NCBI GenBank assembly: GCA_963716095.1
Contig: CAVQSV010000018.1
Coordinates: 124,001 to 188,000, forward strand
Source: Sva-07 sp963716095
GTDB taxonomy: Bacteria; Actinomycetota; Acidimicrobiia; Acidimicrobiales; Ilumatobacteraceae
DNA: 64,000 bases
Direction: 5' to 3'
The position numbers and the translations under genes are program-made. Below are positions 36,935 through 45,659 of this stretch, one piece after another. Below the pieces are notes generated by a model, which saw nothing but the letters and a program-made list of their open reading frames with translations, had not been told where the DNA came from and made no database searches. How positions within the stretch are numbered: the stretch's first letter is position 1; every line of letters begins with the position of its first letter.

Positions 36935-37783
36935 GTGTCGGAACCGTCGAGCAGCGAAGACATCGACGAGTTCATCGACGACGAGATCGACGGTGAGTTC
37001 GATGACGACGACTTCGATGATGACGATGATGATGATGACGAGCAACGCGGCGTCGAACTGCGCGTCGACCAGGTCGACGATCCGATCGAGCACCTGCTGC
37101 GAGGCGACATCGAGATCGAGGGGCGGATGCCCTACAGCAGCAACGCCACGTTCCTCGTACACGTCTCGGCCGATGGGGCGTCACATCCGGCGATCTACAA
37201 GCCGACGCGCGGCGAGCGCCCCCTGTGGGACTTCGAGCCAGGCCTGCACCGCCGCGAGGTCGCGACCTATCTGCTGAGCGAATACCTGGGTCTCGGAGTG
37301 ATCCCCCCGACCGTGCTGCGTGATGGCCCGTTGGGCGAGGGTTCCGTCCAGTGGTTCGTCGTCGCCGACCACAGCCAGCACTACTTCACCATCCACGAGA
37401 CGCACCCCGACCTGCACGACCGGCTGCGAGCGATGGCGCTGCTCGATGTACTGGCCAACAACACCGATCGCAAGAGTGGGCATGTGTTGCTGATCCCTGA
37501 ACGCGACGGCGAGCCGGCCTCGGTCTGGGGCATCGACAACGGGTTGTGCTTCGCTGCCGAGAGCAAGCTGCGCACGGTGATCTGGGAGTTCGGCGACGAA
37601 GAGATCCCCGACGCCTGGCTTCAGCGGGTCGGAACGCTGTGCGACCGCGTGCCACTCGAGGTGGCGACGCTGTTGGCCGACGACGAAGTCGACGCCCTCC
37701 GGCGACGCGCGGACTGGTGCGTCACCCATCGCCGGTTCCCCACCGATCCCTCCGGTCGTCGCTACCCCTGGCCGCTGGTCTGA
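36935..37783 (+). CDS. SCO1664-family protein with acidic N-terminal tract
   Basis: This 282-residue protein has a PI3/PI4-kinase-like fold in family annotation. Conserved parts are ATFLVHVSADGASHPAIYKP, containing the nucleotide-site Lys, RREVATYLLSEYLGLGVIPPTVL, LDVLANNTDRKSGHVLL and VWGIDNGLCF, matching catalytic-loop and metal-binding positions. Residues about 9-36 are almost only Asp and Glu, coded by GAT/GAC repeats (36960-37045). Other actinomycetes usually have mshC downstream; here a different gene follows. GTG 36935 is the start. Confidence 0.85.
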   Translation: MSEPSSSEDIDEFIDDEIDGEFDDDDFDDDDDDDDEQRGVELRVDQVDDPIEHLLRGDIEIEGRMPYSSNATFLVHVSADGASHPAIYKPTRGERPLWDFEPGLHRREVATYLLSEYLGLGVIPPTVLRDGPLGEGSVQWFVVADHSQHYFTIHETHPDLHDRLRAMALLDVLANNTDRKSGHVLLIPERDGEPASVWGIDNGLCFAAESKLRTVIWEFGDEEIPDAWLQRVGTLCDRVPLEVATLLADDEVDALRRRADWCVTHRRFPTDPSGRRYPWPLV

Positions 37784-37785
37784 AC

Positions 37786-38798
37786 GTGTCTGACGACCTC
37801 GACACCGACCGCGAGGCGTCGGACGATCAACTCGACGAGCTGATCCATCGCGCCGACCTCGACGAACTGGTGCGGATGATCGACGACCGGTGCAGCACCG
37901 CGACTGGGCGGGTCTGCTTCGGGTGCGTGACCGATCGCGACATGCCGTTGCGACCGGCCGCCAGCTCTGGCCCGCAGCGACACTCGCCGAGTATCGGCTG
38001 GCGCTGCTGGCGACCCCGGCGTACGCCGCTGCCGTGCTCGACGAGACCGACGGGCTGTCGGGCCGATTCACGATCGGGCCGCTCACCGAGGTCGCCGCGC
38101 AACACCACACCTGGGACGAGCTGCAGCCGCTCCTCGACCTCGGCCCGCGGGCCTCGTTCGTCGCTCACGAGCGCGTCCTCCGAGGCGACGGCATCGATGC
38201 ACCCGACCTGCCACCGGTGCTCGACTTGCCGCTCGAACTGCAGGATTGGGAACCCGACTACCCGCTTGCGACGTACACCGATTCGGGTGCCGAGTTCCCG
38301 ATGCCGGTGCTCGCGGACGACTGGGTCGAGGTGACTCCCACACCCTCCGAGATCCTGGACGACGATGTCGACCTGGCCGTACGGCAACTCGTCGAGCCGT
38401 GGCTCACCGGTTCGAATGGCCACGCCGACGTCGTCTGCGTCGAAGGCGGCGTCGCCGAAGCGCTCGGTGCGCTCGGGCTCCGGCGCGCCAGACTGGCCGA
38501 ACTCGATGCCGCCACTGCGCTGGCCTGGCTCGCCTGGGCGGGCGCCAGCGGCGGTGCCCACGGCCGCCGACGCGGTGCCGCATCAGGGCGGTTCGGTGCC
38601 TGGTGGACGCTCGCTGCGCTCGGCGACGTGATCGATGACTGGCCCGTGCCGTCCGACGAGCTCGGGCGGCTCGCAGCTGCGCTGCGCTGGTACCGCTGGG
38701 ACGCCCACGAACCCGAGATGGGCTGGAACCTGCAGCTCGCCGTCGAGGATCCCGCCGAGCAGGTCGCCTGGGCGATCCTCGCTCGCGACGCCACCTGA
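37786..38798 (+). pseudogene. Hypothetical protein, frameshifted near its 5' end
   Basis: I do not recognise this protein. It starts at GTG 37786, two bases after the SCO1664-family stop, as VSDDLDTDREASDDQL and reads to VRMIDDRCST. One missing base near 37897-37899 then moves it to the frame RDWAGLLRVRDRSRHAVATG, which runs to 38798. Repaired length is about 337 residues, mostly helical, with no signal peptide or membrane helix. It contains GGAHGRRRGAASGRFGAWW and many Trp. A GTG at 37890 could start a shorter 302-residue product instead. The tight spacing shows it belongs to the phosphatase operon. Confidence 0.65.
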
Positions 38799-38815
38799 GC
38801 CGTACCCCACCGCGA

Positions 38816-38858
38816 GCGATGAGTCTTCGCGACGACCGGCGTCGCGGAAACTCATCGC
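38816..38858. repeat. Intergenic palindrome, GCGATGAG family, copy 3
   Basis: The arms GCGATGAGTCTTCGCGAC and GTCGCGGAAACTCATCGC pair in 16 of 18 positions. It lies between convergent genes, about 20 bases after the frameshifted hypothetical gene and 80 before the etfA stop. Confidence 0.7.
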
Positions 38859-38937
38859 ATCAATGCGAAACGCCCGCACCATTCCGGCGCGGGCGTTCCG
38901 AATTCAACACTGCGACGCAGCGATCGCTGCGACCGAC

Positions 38938-39903
38938 TCAGCGGGCTTCGAGGGCCGCAAGGAGCTGCGGGAGCACCTTGTGGACGTCACCGACGATGCC
39001 GAGGTCGGCGACGCCGAAGATCGGCGCCTCCTTGTCCTTGTTGATCGCGATGATGTTCTTCGAGCCCTTCATGCCCACCATGTGCTGCGTGGCACCGGAG
39101 ATGCCCGCAGCGATGTACACGGTCGGCTTGACGACCTTGCCGGTCTGGCCGACCTGGTAGCTGTAGGGCACCCAACCGGCGTCGACGATCGCACGCGACG
39201 CTCCCGGAGCGCCCTTGAGCGCCTTGGCGAGCGACTCGATCATGTCGAACTTCTCGGACTCGCCGAGACCGCGACCGCCAGCGACCACGACGGCCGCCTC
39301 GTCGAGCTTGGGACCGGAGGTCTCCTCGACGTGCACGGCGGTGACCGTTGCACCGCCGGTGGTGCCCAGATCGGGCACCGGCGCCGAAACGACTTCGCCA
39401 GCAGCGCCGGCGCCACCTTCGGCGACGAAGCTCTTCGGGCGGAAGGCGGCGAGGAACGGGCGCTCGCCGGTGAAGGTCGAGTTGACCAGCTTGGTGCCAC
39501 CGAAGATCGGTGTCTGCACGGTGACCGCGTCGCCGTCGACGGTGACCGAGGTCGAGTTCGTGAGCACGGTGCGGTCGAGCTTGACCGACAGACGCGACAT
39601 CACGTCGCGGCCTTCGTAGCTCTGCGGGAACATGATCAGATCAGGGCTCTCGCCACCGTCGATCACGGCCTGCATCGCCGCAGCGACGGCAACGCCGGGC
39701 AGCGCACCGGAGAGATCACCGGTTGCGAAGACCTTGGCAGCGCCGTGGTCGCCGAGGGCGCCAGCGACGCTGGTGGCGTCACCGGCGATGAACGCCGAGA
39801 CATTCCCGCCGAGCCCGCGGGCCTCGGTGAGCAGTTCGAGTGTGCCGCTCGTCGGAGCGCCGTCCGCAGCCTGTGCGAACACCCAGATGTTGTCGATACC
39901 CAT
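38938..39903 (-). CDS. etfA: Electron transfer flavoprotein alpha subunit
   Basis: ETF carries electrons from acyl-CoA dehydrogenases to ETF-quinone oxidoreductase. The 321-residue alpha subunit has the FAD-binding C-terminal domain: VVVAGGRGLG, VPYSYQVGQTGKVVKPTVYIAAGISGATQHMVGM in two consecutive pieces, and KDKEAPIFGVADLGIVGD. Its start is ATG 39903, ten bases after etfB, so the pair is one unit. Acyl-CoA genes elsewhere in the window are its likely electron donors. Confidence 0.95.
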   Translation of the reverse strand: MGIDNIWVFAQAADGAPTSGTLELLTEARGLGGNVSAFIAGDATSVAGALGDHGAAKVFATGDLSGALPGVAVAAAMQAVIDGGESPDLIMFPQSYEGRDVMSRLSVKLDRTVLTNSTSVTVDGDAVTVQTPIFGGTKLVNSTFTGERPFLAAFRPKSFVAEGGAGAAGEVVSAPVPDLGTTGGATVTAVHVEETSGPKLDEAAVVVAGGRGLGESEKFDMIESLAKALKGAPGASRAIVDAGWVPYSYQVGQTGKVVKPTVYIAAGISGATQHMVGMKGSKNIIAINKDKEAPIFGVADLGIVGDVHKVLPQLLAALEAR

Positions 39904-39913
39904 CAGTGTCTCC

Positions 39914-40681
39914 TCAGATGACTTTCAGGTTGTCGAGGAACTCGACGATCTTGTTGAACGTTTCGCCGTCGTCTTCGATGACCTCGCCGGCTTCGCGCTC
40001 GGGGGCATCTTCGACGGAGGCGATCTGCTGTGCCCACGACACCGACTCGATACCGAGTGCGGCAGCGGTCACGGTCTCGACCGGCTTGGACTTCGCGGCC
40101 ATGATGCCCTTGAAGCTCGGGTACCGGGGCTCGACCACGCCGGCGGTCACGGAGACCACGGCAGGCAGCGGGCAGGTGACCTCGTCGTAGCCGGCTTCGG
40201 TCTGCCGGTCGACCTTGAGGGTCCCGTCGGCGATCTCGATGCTCTTGGCGAACGTGATCGACGGCAGGCCGAGCACTTCGGCGAGCTGCTCGGGCACGGT
40301 GCCGGTGTAGCCGTCGGACGACTCGGTGCCGGCGATGATCAGGTCGGCGTCGCCGAGCTGCTTCGTGGCGCCGGCGAGCACCTTGGCGGTGGTCAGCGCA
40401 TCCGCACCAGCGAGCGAGGGGTCGCTCACGAGCACGGCCTTGGCCGCACCCATCGCGAGCGCCGTGCGCAGGCCGGAGGTTTCGTCGTTGGGAGCCATCG
40501 ACACGAGGCTGACCTCGCCGCCGCCGGCTGCCGTGACGAGCTGGAGAGCCATTTCGACGCCGTAGCTGTCGGACTCGTCGAGGATGAGCTTGCCATCACG
40601 CTTGAGCGTGTTGGTGGAGGGATCCAACTCGCCGGGCAACGCCGGGTCGGGGATCTGTTTCACACAGACGATGACGTTCAT
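39914..40681 (-). CDS. etfB: Electron transfer flavoprotein beta subunit
   Basis: This 255-residue subunit binds AMP and pairs with EtfA. Typical pieces are MNVIVCVKQIPDP at the start, ESDSYGVEMALQL, GTESSDGYTGTVPEQLAEVLGLP and PRYPSFKGIMAAKSKP. I chose ATG 40681, where family members begin; an upstream start would add four residues. The 125-base gap to the divergent lipid kinase carries its promoter. Confidence 0.95.
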   Translation of the reverse strand: MNVIVCVKQIPDPALPGELDPSTNTLKRDGKLILDESDSYGVEMALQLVTAAGGGEVSLVSMAPNDETSGLRTALAMGAAKAVLVSDPSLAGADALTTAKVLAGATKQLGDADLIIAGTESSDGYTGTVPEQLAEVLGLPSITFAKSIEIADGTLKVDRQTEAGYDEVTCPLPAVVSVTAGVVEPRYPSFKGIMAAKSKPVETVTAAALGIESVSWAQQIASVEDAPEREAGEVIEDDGETFNKIVEFLDNLKVI

Positions 40682-40806
40682 AAGGGTGCCCAAGTTACCG
40701 GTGGGTCAACCACCGCCCAAACCCGTGCGACCAAGTCGTCACCAAGCTGTCGCCGCCGAACTGCGTCGGCAAGCGGTCGCCGCCCAGCGTTGCTACCGTC
40801 GGTTCC

Positions 40807-41721
40807 TTGCGGATCTTGCTCGTGGTCAACTCGTTCGCCTCGTCGGTGACGGCGCGCAACACGGTGATCGTGCATCGCCGCCTGAGCCAAGGCCACGAGG
40901 TCGAGATCGTCGAGACCAACCGGCGTGGACACGCCACCCGGTTCGCGCACGACGCCGCACGCCGTGGCGTCGACGTGGTGATCGGATTCGGCGGAGACGG
41001 CACGCTGAACGAGGTCGCCACCGGCATCGCTGGCACCGACACCGCGCTCGGCGTGCTCCCCGGCGGGTCGACGAACGTGTTCGCCCGCACGCTCGGCATG
41101 CCGAACGATCCGGTCGCAGCAGCCGACAACCTCGCGAACGGCATCGATGCAGCCGATCTGCGACCGATCGGTCTGGGACAGGTGAACGGCCGCTACTTCT
41201 GTTTCCACACCGGGGTCGGTTTCGACGCCGCTGTGGTGGAACGCGTCGAGCGGCGCGGCTCGCTCAAGCGCTGGCTCGGCCACCCACTGTTCATCTGGGC
41301 GGGAGTCTCGACGTGGCTGACCGGCTACGACCATCGCACTCCACACTTCCGGTTGCACGGCGACGGGGGCCCCGACGTCGACGACGGCTACTTCACGATC
41401 CTGCTCAACACGAATCCGTACACGTACCTCGGCAACCGGCCGCTCGATCTGTCTCCCGCCGCCACGCTCGACCGGGGCCTGGTGGCGATCACGTTCACCA
41501 CGATGAACGCCGCGAACATCTTGACCTCACTCGCCGGTGCGCTGCGGGGCGGGGGTGTCAAGCCGGCTGCGCACCTCGACATCCGTGTCGATGTCGAACA
41601 CCTGGTGATCGAGCACGAGGATCCGTTCCCGTATCAGGTCGATGGCGACGCGCTCGGCAGCACCAGGCGGCTCGAGTTCACCCACGTTCCCGACGCCGTG
41701 CAGTTGGTGTTCCCGCGTTGA
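40807..41721 (+). CDS. Diacylglycerol kinase-family lipid kinase
   Basis: This 304-residue soluble or membrane-associated kinase of the DagK/YegS catalytic family phosphorylates diacylglycerol or related lipids. It has the ATP motif GGDGTLNEV at residues 62-70, PGGSTNVFARTLGMP, and the C-terminal LEHEDPFPYQVDGD-like IEHEDPFPYQVDGD. The start is TTG 40807, because no ATG or GTG is suitably placed; the first residues RILLVVNSFAS fit the family. It ends 17 bases from the convergent glycerophosphodiesterase. Confidence 0.88.
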   Translation: MRILLVVNSFASSVTARNTVIVHRRLSQGHEVEIVETNRRGHATRFAHDAARRGVDVVIGFGGDGTLNEVATGIAGTDTALGVLPGGSTNVFARTLGMPNDPVAAADNLANGIDAADLRPIGLGQVNGRYFCFHTGVGFDAAVVERVERRGSLKRWLGHPLFIWAGVSTWLTGYDHRTPHFRLHGDGGPDVDDGYFTILLNTNPYTYLGNRPLDLSPAATLDRGLVAITFTTMNAANILTSLAGALRGGGVKPAAHLDIRVDVEHLVIEHEDPFPYQVDGDALGSTRRLEFTHVPDAVQLVFPR

Positions 41722-41738
41722 CGCTCGCCGGCTGAACA

Positions 41739-42452
41739 TCAGGGGCTGATCGTCGGCCAGGCCGGCACTACGACGGCGCCGTCTCGTTCGAGTGCTGCCA
41801 GCGCGACGTCGGGCACGTCGGTGCACACGCCGTCGACGCCGAGGCGGGCCAACTCGACCAGGCGCCCGGCGTCGTTGCACGTCCACGTGTTCACGCTGAG
41901 GCCTCGCTGGTGACAGCCCGCAACGAGCGCCTCGTCGACGTCGCGTTCCCACGGATGCAGTGCGCTGTGGCCGGCTGCTGCAACCTGATCGATCGTCGCA
42001 GCGTCGAGCGGGCTCGCAGTCAGGCAGGCCGTGGCGATGTCCGGAGCGAGCTCGCGACACGCAGCCACAGTGCTCCACGAGAACGACGAGATCAGCCAAC
42101 GAGTACGAGCTCGGGGCCCCCGGCGCCGCAGTTCGTCGATGATCGGAGCCACCATCGCCATCGTGGGGTCGTAGCCGGTGTCGCCCTTCCAGTTCTTGAT
42201 CTCGACGTTCACGAGCATTCGATCTCCACATGCATCGAGTACGTCGGCCAACGTGGGCAGCGCCATCGCATCGACCTCGTCGAGTCCCTCCGGCAACGGA
42301 TCATGTGCGACGAACAGCCGCCCGTCGGTCACCCGACGCACATCGAGCTCGACGCCGTCAGCGCCCATCTCGTCCGCGAGGGCAAACGCCTCAGGGGTGT
42401 TTTCGGGCGCATGGCCGGAGGCGCCTCGATGTCCGAGCACGAGCATCATCAC
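41739..42452 (-). CDS. Glycerophosphodiester phosphodiesterase family protein
   Basis: This 237-residue TIM-barrel enzyme hydrolyses glycerophosphodiesters to alcohol and glycerol-3-phosphate. Active-site signatures are LGHRGASGHAPENT with catalytic His, GADGVELDVRRVTDG with metal-binding Glu/Asp, VAHDPLP with second His, and NVEIKN. There is no signal peptide, so it is cytoplasmic. The start region reads GTG-ATG-ATG, so any of 42452, 42449 or 42446 may be used. With the adjacent lipid kinase it may serve phospholipid turnover. Confidence 0.9.
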   Translation of the reverse strand: MMMLVLGHRGASGHAPENTPEAFALADEMGADGVELDVRRVTDGRLFVAHDPLPEGLDEVDAMALPTLADVLDACGDRMLVNVEIKNWKGDTGYDPTMAMVAPIIDELRRRGPRARTRWLISSFSWSTVAACRELAPDIATACLTASPLDAATIDQVAAAGHSALHPWERDVDEALVAGCHQRGLSVNTWTCNDAGRLVELARLGVDGVCTDVPDVALAALERDGAVVVPAWPTISP

Positions 42453-42514
42453 ATCATGGTCGAAACCGTGGTCGGATGAATCGGCCCTGTGATGAATAAA
42501 GGACGAATGGGCCC

Positions 42515-42543
42515 TTGCGGCGACAGAGAGACACGCCTACAGT
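42515..42543 (+). promoter_or_regulatory. Candidate promoter for whiB
   Basis: TTGCGG and TACAGT are separated by 17 bases, a good fit to a housekeeping promoter. They lie about 90 bases before the whiB GTG, implying a long leader. The rest of the 181-base gap shows no clear operator. Confidence 0.4.
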
Positions 42544-42633
42544 TCGTCCCGGCCAGAACGGCCCGTCGCCTCCAAGCGGCGCCCCCATCCCTCGGCGGAA
42601 CACCCGCCTCAGTCACCTTCGAGGAGCACCAAC

Positions 42634-42933
42634 GTGTCGATCCTTGCGTCCAGCCTCACCCTTGGAGCAGCAGACTACGAGTGGCGCGACGACGCCATCT
42701 GCCGCGACACCGATCCGGAGCTCTTCTTCCCGGTCGGCACCACAGGACATGCGCTGGTCCAGATCGATCGTGCCAAAGAGGTCTGTGACGAGTGCACGGT
42801 GGCTTCCCAGTGCCTCGACTTCGCACTCGACACCAACCAGGATTCGGGCATCTGGGGCGGGCTCACCGAAGAAGAGCGCCGCGTCATCCGCCGGCGCCGC
42901 GTTGCCGCCGCACGCGCCGCCCGCGTCTCCTGA
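42634..42933 (+). CDS. WhiB family iron-sulfur transcription regulator
   Basis: This 99-residue 4Fe-4S regulator of actinobacteria has four cluster Cys at positions 23, 51, 54 and 60 (CDEC then C60). The turn GIWGGLTEEERR follows, and a basic C-terminal tail RVIRRRRVAAARAARVS can bind DNA. The short form resembles WhiB1/WhiB2-type proteins, which act with the sigma factor. The start is GTG 42634 behind GAGGAGC. Its 3' end faces the PdtaS-type kinase across 37 bases. Confidence 0.92.
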   Translation: MSILASSLTLGAADYEWRDDAICRDTDPELFFPVGTTGHALVQIDRAKEVCDECTVASQCLDFALDTNQDSGIWGGLTEEERRVIRRRRVAAARAARVS

Positions 42934-42970
42934 TCACCCGCGGCTCAGCGCCGACCCGGTGACCGACGCG

Positions 42971-44482
42971 TCAGTCGTCGGTGGGCACGCACAGTTCGAT
43001 CACCGTGCCGTGTTGACGGCCGGCGCCGACGTCCAGACCCGCACCAGCGAGATCCTCGCTGGATGCCGGATGGATCTCGATGGTCCCGTTGAGTTCGGTC
43101 GTCACCAGCGTCCGCACAATCGAGAGTCCGAGCCCCTTGGCGTGATCGATGTCGAACGAAGGATCGACACCTCGCCCGTTGTCGACGACACGGATCGTGA
43201 GCTTGCGATCGCGTTGAGCGAGGCCGACCTTGACTTCGCCGCCGTCACTGCCTTCGGGGAAGCCATGATCGACGGCGTTCTGCAGCAGTTCGGTGAGCAC
43301 GACCGAGAGTGGCGTGGCAGTGTTGGCCGGGATCCGGCCGCCGTCACCGCTGACAGTGAATCGAACCGGGCGATCGGGTGACTGGAGACCCTCCTCAGCG
43401 AGCCGGAGCAGCGGCCGCACGATCTCGAGGAACGCGATGTCCTCACCCGGCTCGCGCGACAGCGACTCGTGCACGAGCGCGATGGTTCGGATCCGGCGCA
43501 CCGATTCCTGCACGGCAGCCTTGGCCTCGGGGTTCGTGAGACGGCGAGCCTGCAAACGCAGCAGCGACGAGATCGTCTGCAGGTTGTTCTTGACGCGATG
43601 GTGGATCTCGCGGATCGTGGCGTCCTTGCTCAACAGCAGGCGATCGCGCTTTCGGAGTTCGGTGACATCACGAACGAGCAGCAGCCCGCCGGCGATGTCG
43701 GGGCCGGTGTCGGTCTTGGCGACGATCGGCACGCATCGGCACAGCAGTGTGACGTCGGCGCCCTGTTCGAATTCCTCGACGACCGGCTCGAAACGTTCGA
43801 AGGCCTGTCGAACCGGACCGTCATGGAATCCGAGTTCTGCGAGCCGCATGCCGACCGGGTTGGCCTGGATGCCGACACGGTGCAGCGCCGAGTTGGCGTT
43901 CGGCGACACGTAGGTGACCGTGCCGGCTGCATCGAGAGTGAGGACGCCGTCACCGACGCGCGGCGCAGCACTCGAGTCGGCGACTCGGCCGGCGAACGGG
44001 AACGATCCAGCCTCGATCATCTGCACGAACTCTTCGAAGATGTAGGAGTAGTTGCGTTCGAGCTCGCCGAGTGGTCGACCGGCGCGGACCTGCCACTCCT
44101 TGGAGAGCACGGCGATCACACGGTCGTTGTGGCGAACCGGGATCGCCAGCTTGCGGGCGTGATTGACCTCGTCGCCACCACCGCCGACCTCGACCGCACC
44201 TTCGACGCGCTGGGCCGTCGCCGCGGCTTGCTCGATCAGATCGGCATCGTCACCGTCTGCCCAGGTGCCGACGTAATCGGTGACGTACATCGTCTGGTTG
44301 GTCGCGGGGCGAACCTGGTCGACGATCAGCCACTTGCCGGGGCCGGACCGCACGTACAGCAGCAAATCGGCAAAGCAGAGGTCGGCGAGGAACGCCCACT
44401 CGGCAGTGAGCCGGTGGAGGTGTTCGATGTCGTCGCGTTCGAGCGTTGAGTGCTCGCGGGCCAGTTCGGCAAGAGAGGTCAT
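42971..44482 (-). CDS. pdtaS: PdtaS-type sensor histidine kinase
   Basis: This 503-residue cytoplasmic kinase has an N-terminal GAF-like sensor domain (residues about 1-150), a PAS domain (about 180-280), a HisKA_2 domain with the phospho-acceptor in EIHHRVKNNLQTISSLLRL at about 294, and a HATPase domain with LLQNAVDHGFPEG and DNGRGVDP. Length and order match PdtaS, whose partner PdtaR is an RNA-binding antiterminator; no response regulator is adjacent here. ATG 44482 is the start. It lies 22 bases after an ArsA-type gene and likely shares its operon. Confidence 0.9.
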   Translation of the reverse strand: MTSLAELAREHSTLERDDIEHLHRLTAEWAFLADLCFADLLLYVRSGPGKWLIVDQVRPATNQTMYVTDYVGTWADGDDADLIEQAAATAQRVEGAVEVGGGGDEVNHARKLAIPVRHNDRVIAVLSKEWQVRAGRPLGELERNYSYIFEEFVQMIEAGSFPFAGRVADSSAAPRVGDGVLTLDAAGTVTYVSPNANSALHRVGIQANPVGMRLAELGFHDGPVRQAFERFEPVVEEFEQGADVTLLCRCVPIVAKTDTGPDIAGGLLLVRDVTELRKRDRLLLSKDATIREIHHRVKNNLQTISSLLRLQARRLTNPEAKAAVQESVRRIRTIALVHESLSREPGEDIAFLEIVRPLLRLAEEGLQSPDRPVRFTVSGDGGRIPANTATPLSVVLTELLQNAVDHGFPEGSDGGEVKVGLAQRDRKLTIRVVDNGRGVDPSFDIDHAKGLGLSIVRTLVTTELNGTIEIHPASSEDLAGAGLDVGAGRQHGTVIELCVPTDD

Positions 44483-44504
44483 CACCTCTGAGTCTGCCCG
44501 ATGA

Positions 44505-45659
44505 TCAGGTCTCGCGCAGGTAACCAGCCAACTGCCCGAGCCCGGCGAGGTCATGGATGTCGCCGTCGAGCCACGGCACCGAGGCCATCGTCGGCGCCAT
44601 CGCAGCCAGTTCGGCGTGGCGATCGGACTCGCGGGCGGCCACCAGCGCAACGTCGTCGAATCGTGTGGCGATCTGGGTGAGCACCGACCGCACCTGTTTG
44701 ATCGGCGCATCGAGGCGCTCTGCCACCCGCTCCGCCAACGGCCCGGATGCCTGGTCGAGCAGCGCCGCTGCGCTGTCGGCCGCCGCTGTCTCGGCAAGCT
44801 CGGCGGGCAACACCCGATTGGCGACGATCGCGCCGAGCGCCATGCGTCGTTCGAGGAGCGAACGAGCGAGGAACCGGGCTTCGTAGCTCGGCGCCGTCTC
44901 GAGTGTCGTCACCACGACGAACGCAGTACGGGGGTCGACCAGCAGCGCTTCGACTTCGCGGGCGCGTCGGACGAACCCGCTCTCCATTGCCTGGAAGAGC
45001 ACGAAGAAGTCGGCGATGTCCTGCAGGAACCGTGAGCCGAGCACGCGATCGGCCACCTGATAGAACGGCTTGGACGCCACCGTGAACAGCCGAGACCGGT
45101 AGGGCACGGTCAGCCAGCGCAGCAGGCGACTCCCGAAGAACTCGACCATCCGGCTGGGCGCATCCAGGATCGACAGCGCGTTGCGCGACGGTGGGGTGTC
45201 GACGATCACGAGATCGAAGTCGCCGCTGGCGTGCAGGTCGTGCAGTTGCTCCATCGCCAGGTACTCGTGGCTGTGGACGAATCGGCTGGTGATGTTCTCG
45301 TACAACGGGTTCGCGAGCACGGCGTCGCGAATCTCGGCGTCGGGAGCGTGGCGCTTGATCAGCTCGTCCCAACCGGCCTTGGTGTCGAGCATGGCCACCC
45401 ACATCTCGCCGCGCACCTTGACGCCGGCCTCACTGAATGCGGCGGGATCGATGCGGGTCGGGGTGTTCCCGAACTCGTCGAGGCCCAGCGCGGTGGCGAG
45501 CCGTCGAGCCGGATCGACCGTCAGCACGAGCACCCGGCCCTTCTGCCGGGTCGTTGCCGCGATCCCGAGCGCGGCGGCGATGGTGGTCTTTCCGACACCA
45601 CCCGAGCCGGCCACCAGAATCATCTCGCGACTTGCGAGCAGGTTGTCGAGGTCACTCAC
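44505..45659 (-). CDS. ArsA-family ATPase (second copy in pair)
   Basis: This 384-residue protein is related to the arsenite/tail-anchored-protein ATPases ArsA and Get3. It has the deviant Walker A AGSGGVGKTT at 17-26 and the switch region TVDPARRLATALGL, then DLVIVDTPPSRNALSIL as Walker B. In actinomycetes such pairs occur next to a WhiB, PdtaS or DUF3107 gene and are not arsenic pumps by context. I chose GTG 45659 with GCGAGG upstream; GTG 45668 is nine bases longer. It overlaps the preceding ArsA-type gene by eight bases. Confidence 0.85.
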   Translation of the reverse strand: MSDLDNLLASREMILVAGSGGVGKTTIAAALGIAATTRQKGRVLVLTVDPARRLATALGLDEFGNTPTRIDPAAFSEAGVKVRGEMWVAMLDTKAGWDELIKRHAPDAEIRDAVLANPLYENITSRFVHSHEYLAMEQLHDLHASGDFDLVIVDTPPSRNALSILDAPSRMVEFFGSRLLRWLTVPYRSRLFTVASKPFYQVADRVLGSRFLQDIADFFVLFQAMESGFVRRAREVEALLVDPRTAFVVVTTLETAPSYEARFLARSLLERRMALGAIVANRVLPAELAETAAADSAAALLDQASGPLAERVAERLDAPIKQVRSVLTQIATRFDDVALVAARESDRHAELAAMAPTMASVPWLDGDIHDLAGLGQLAGYLRET

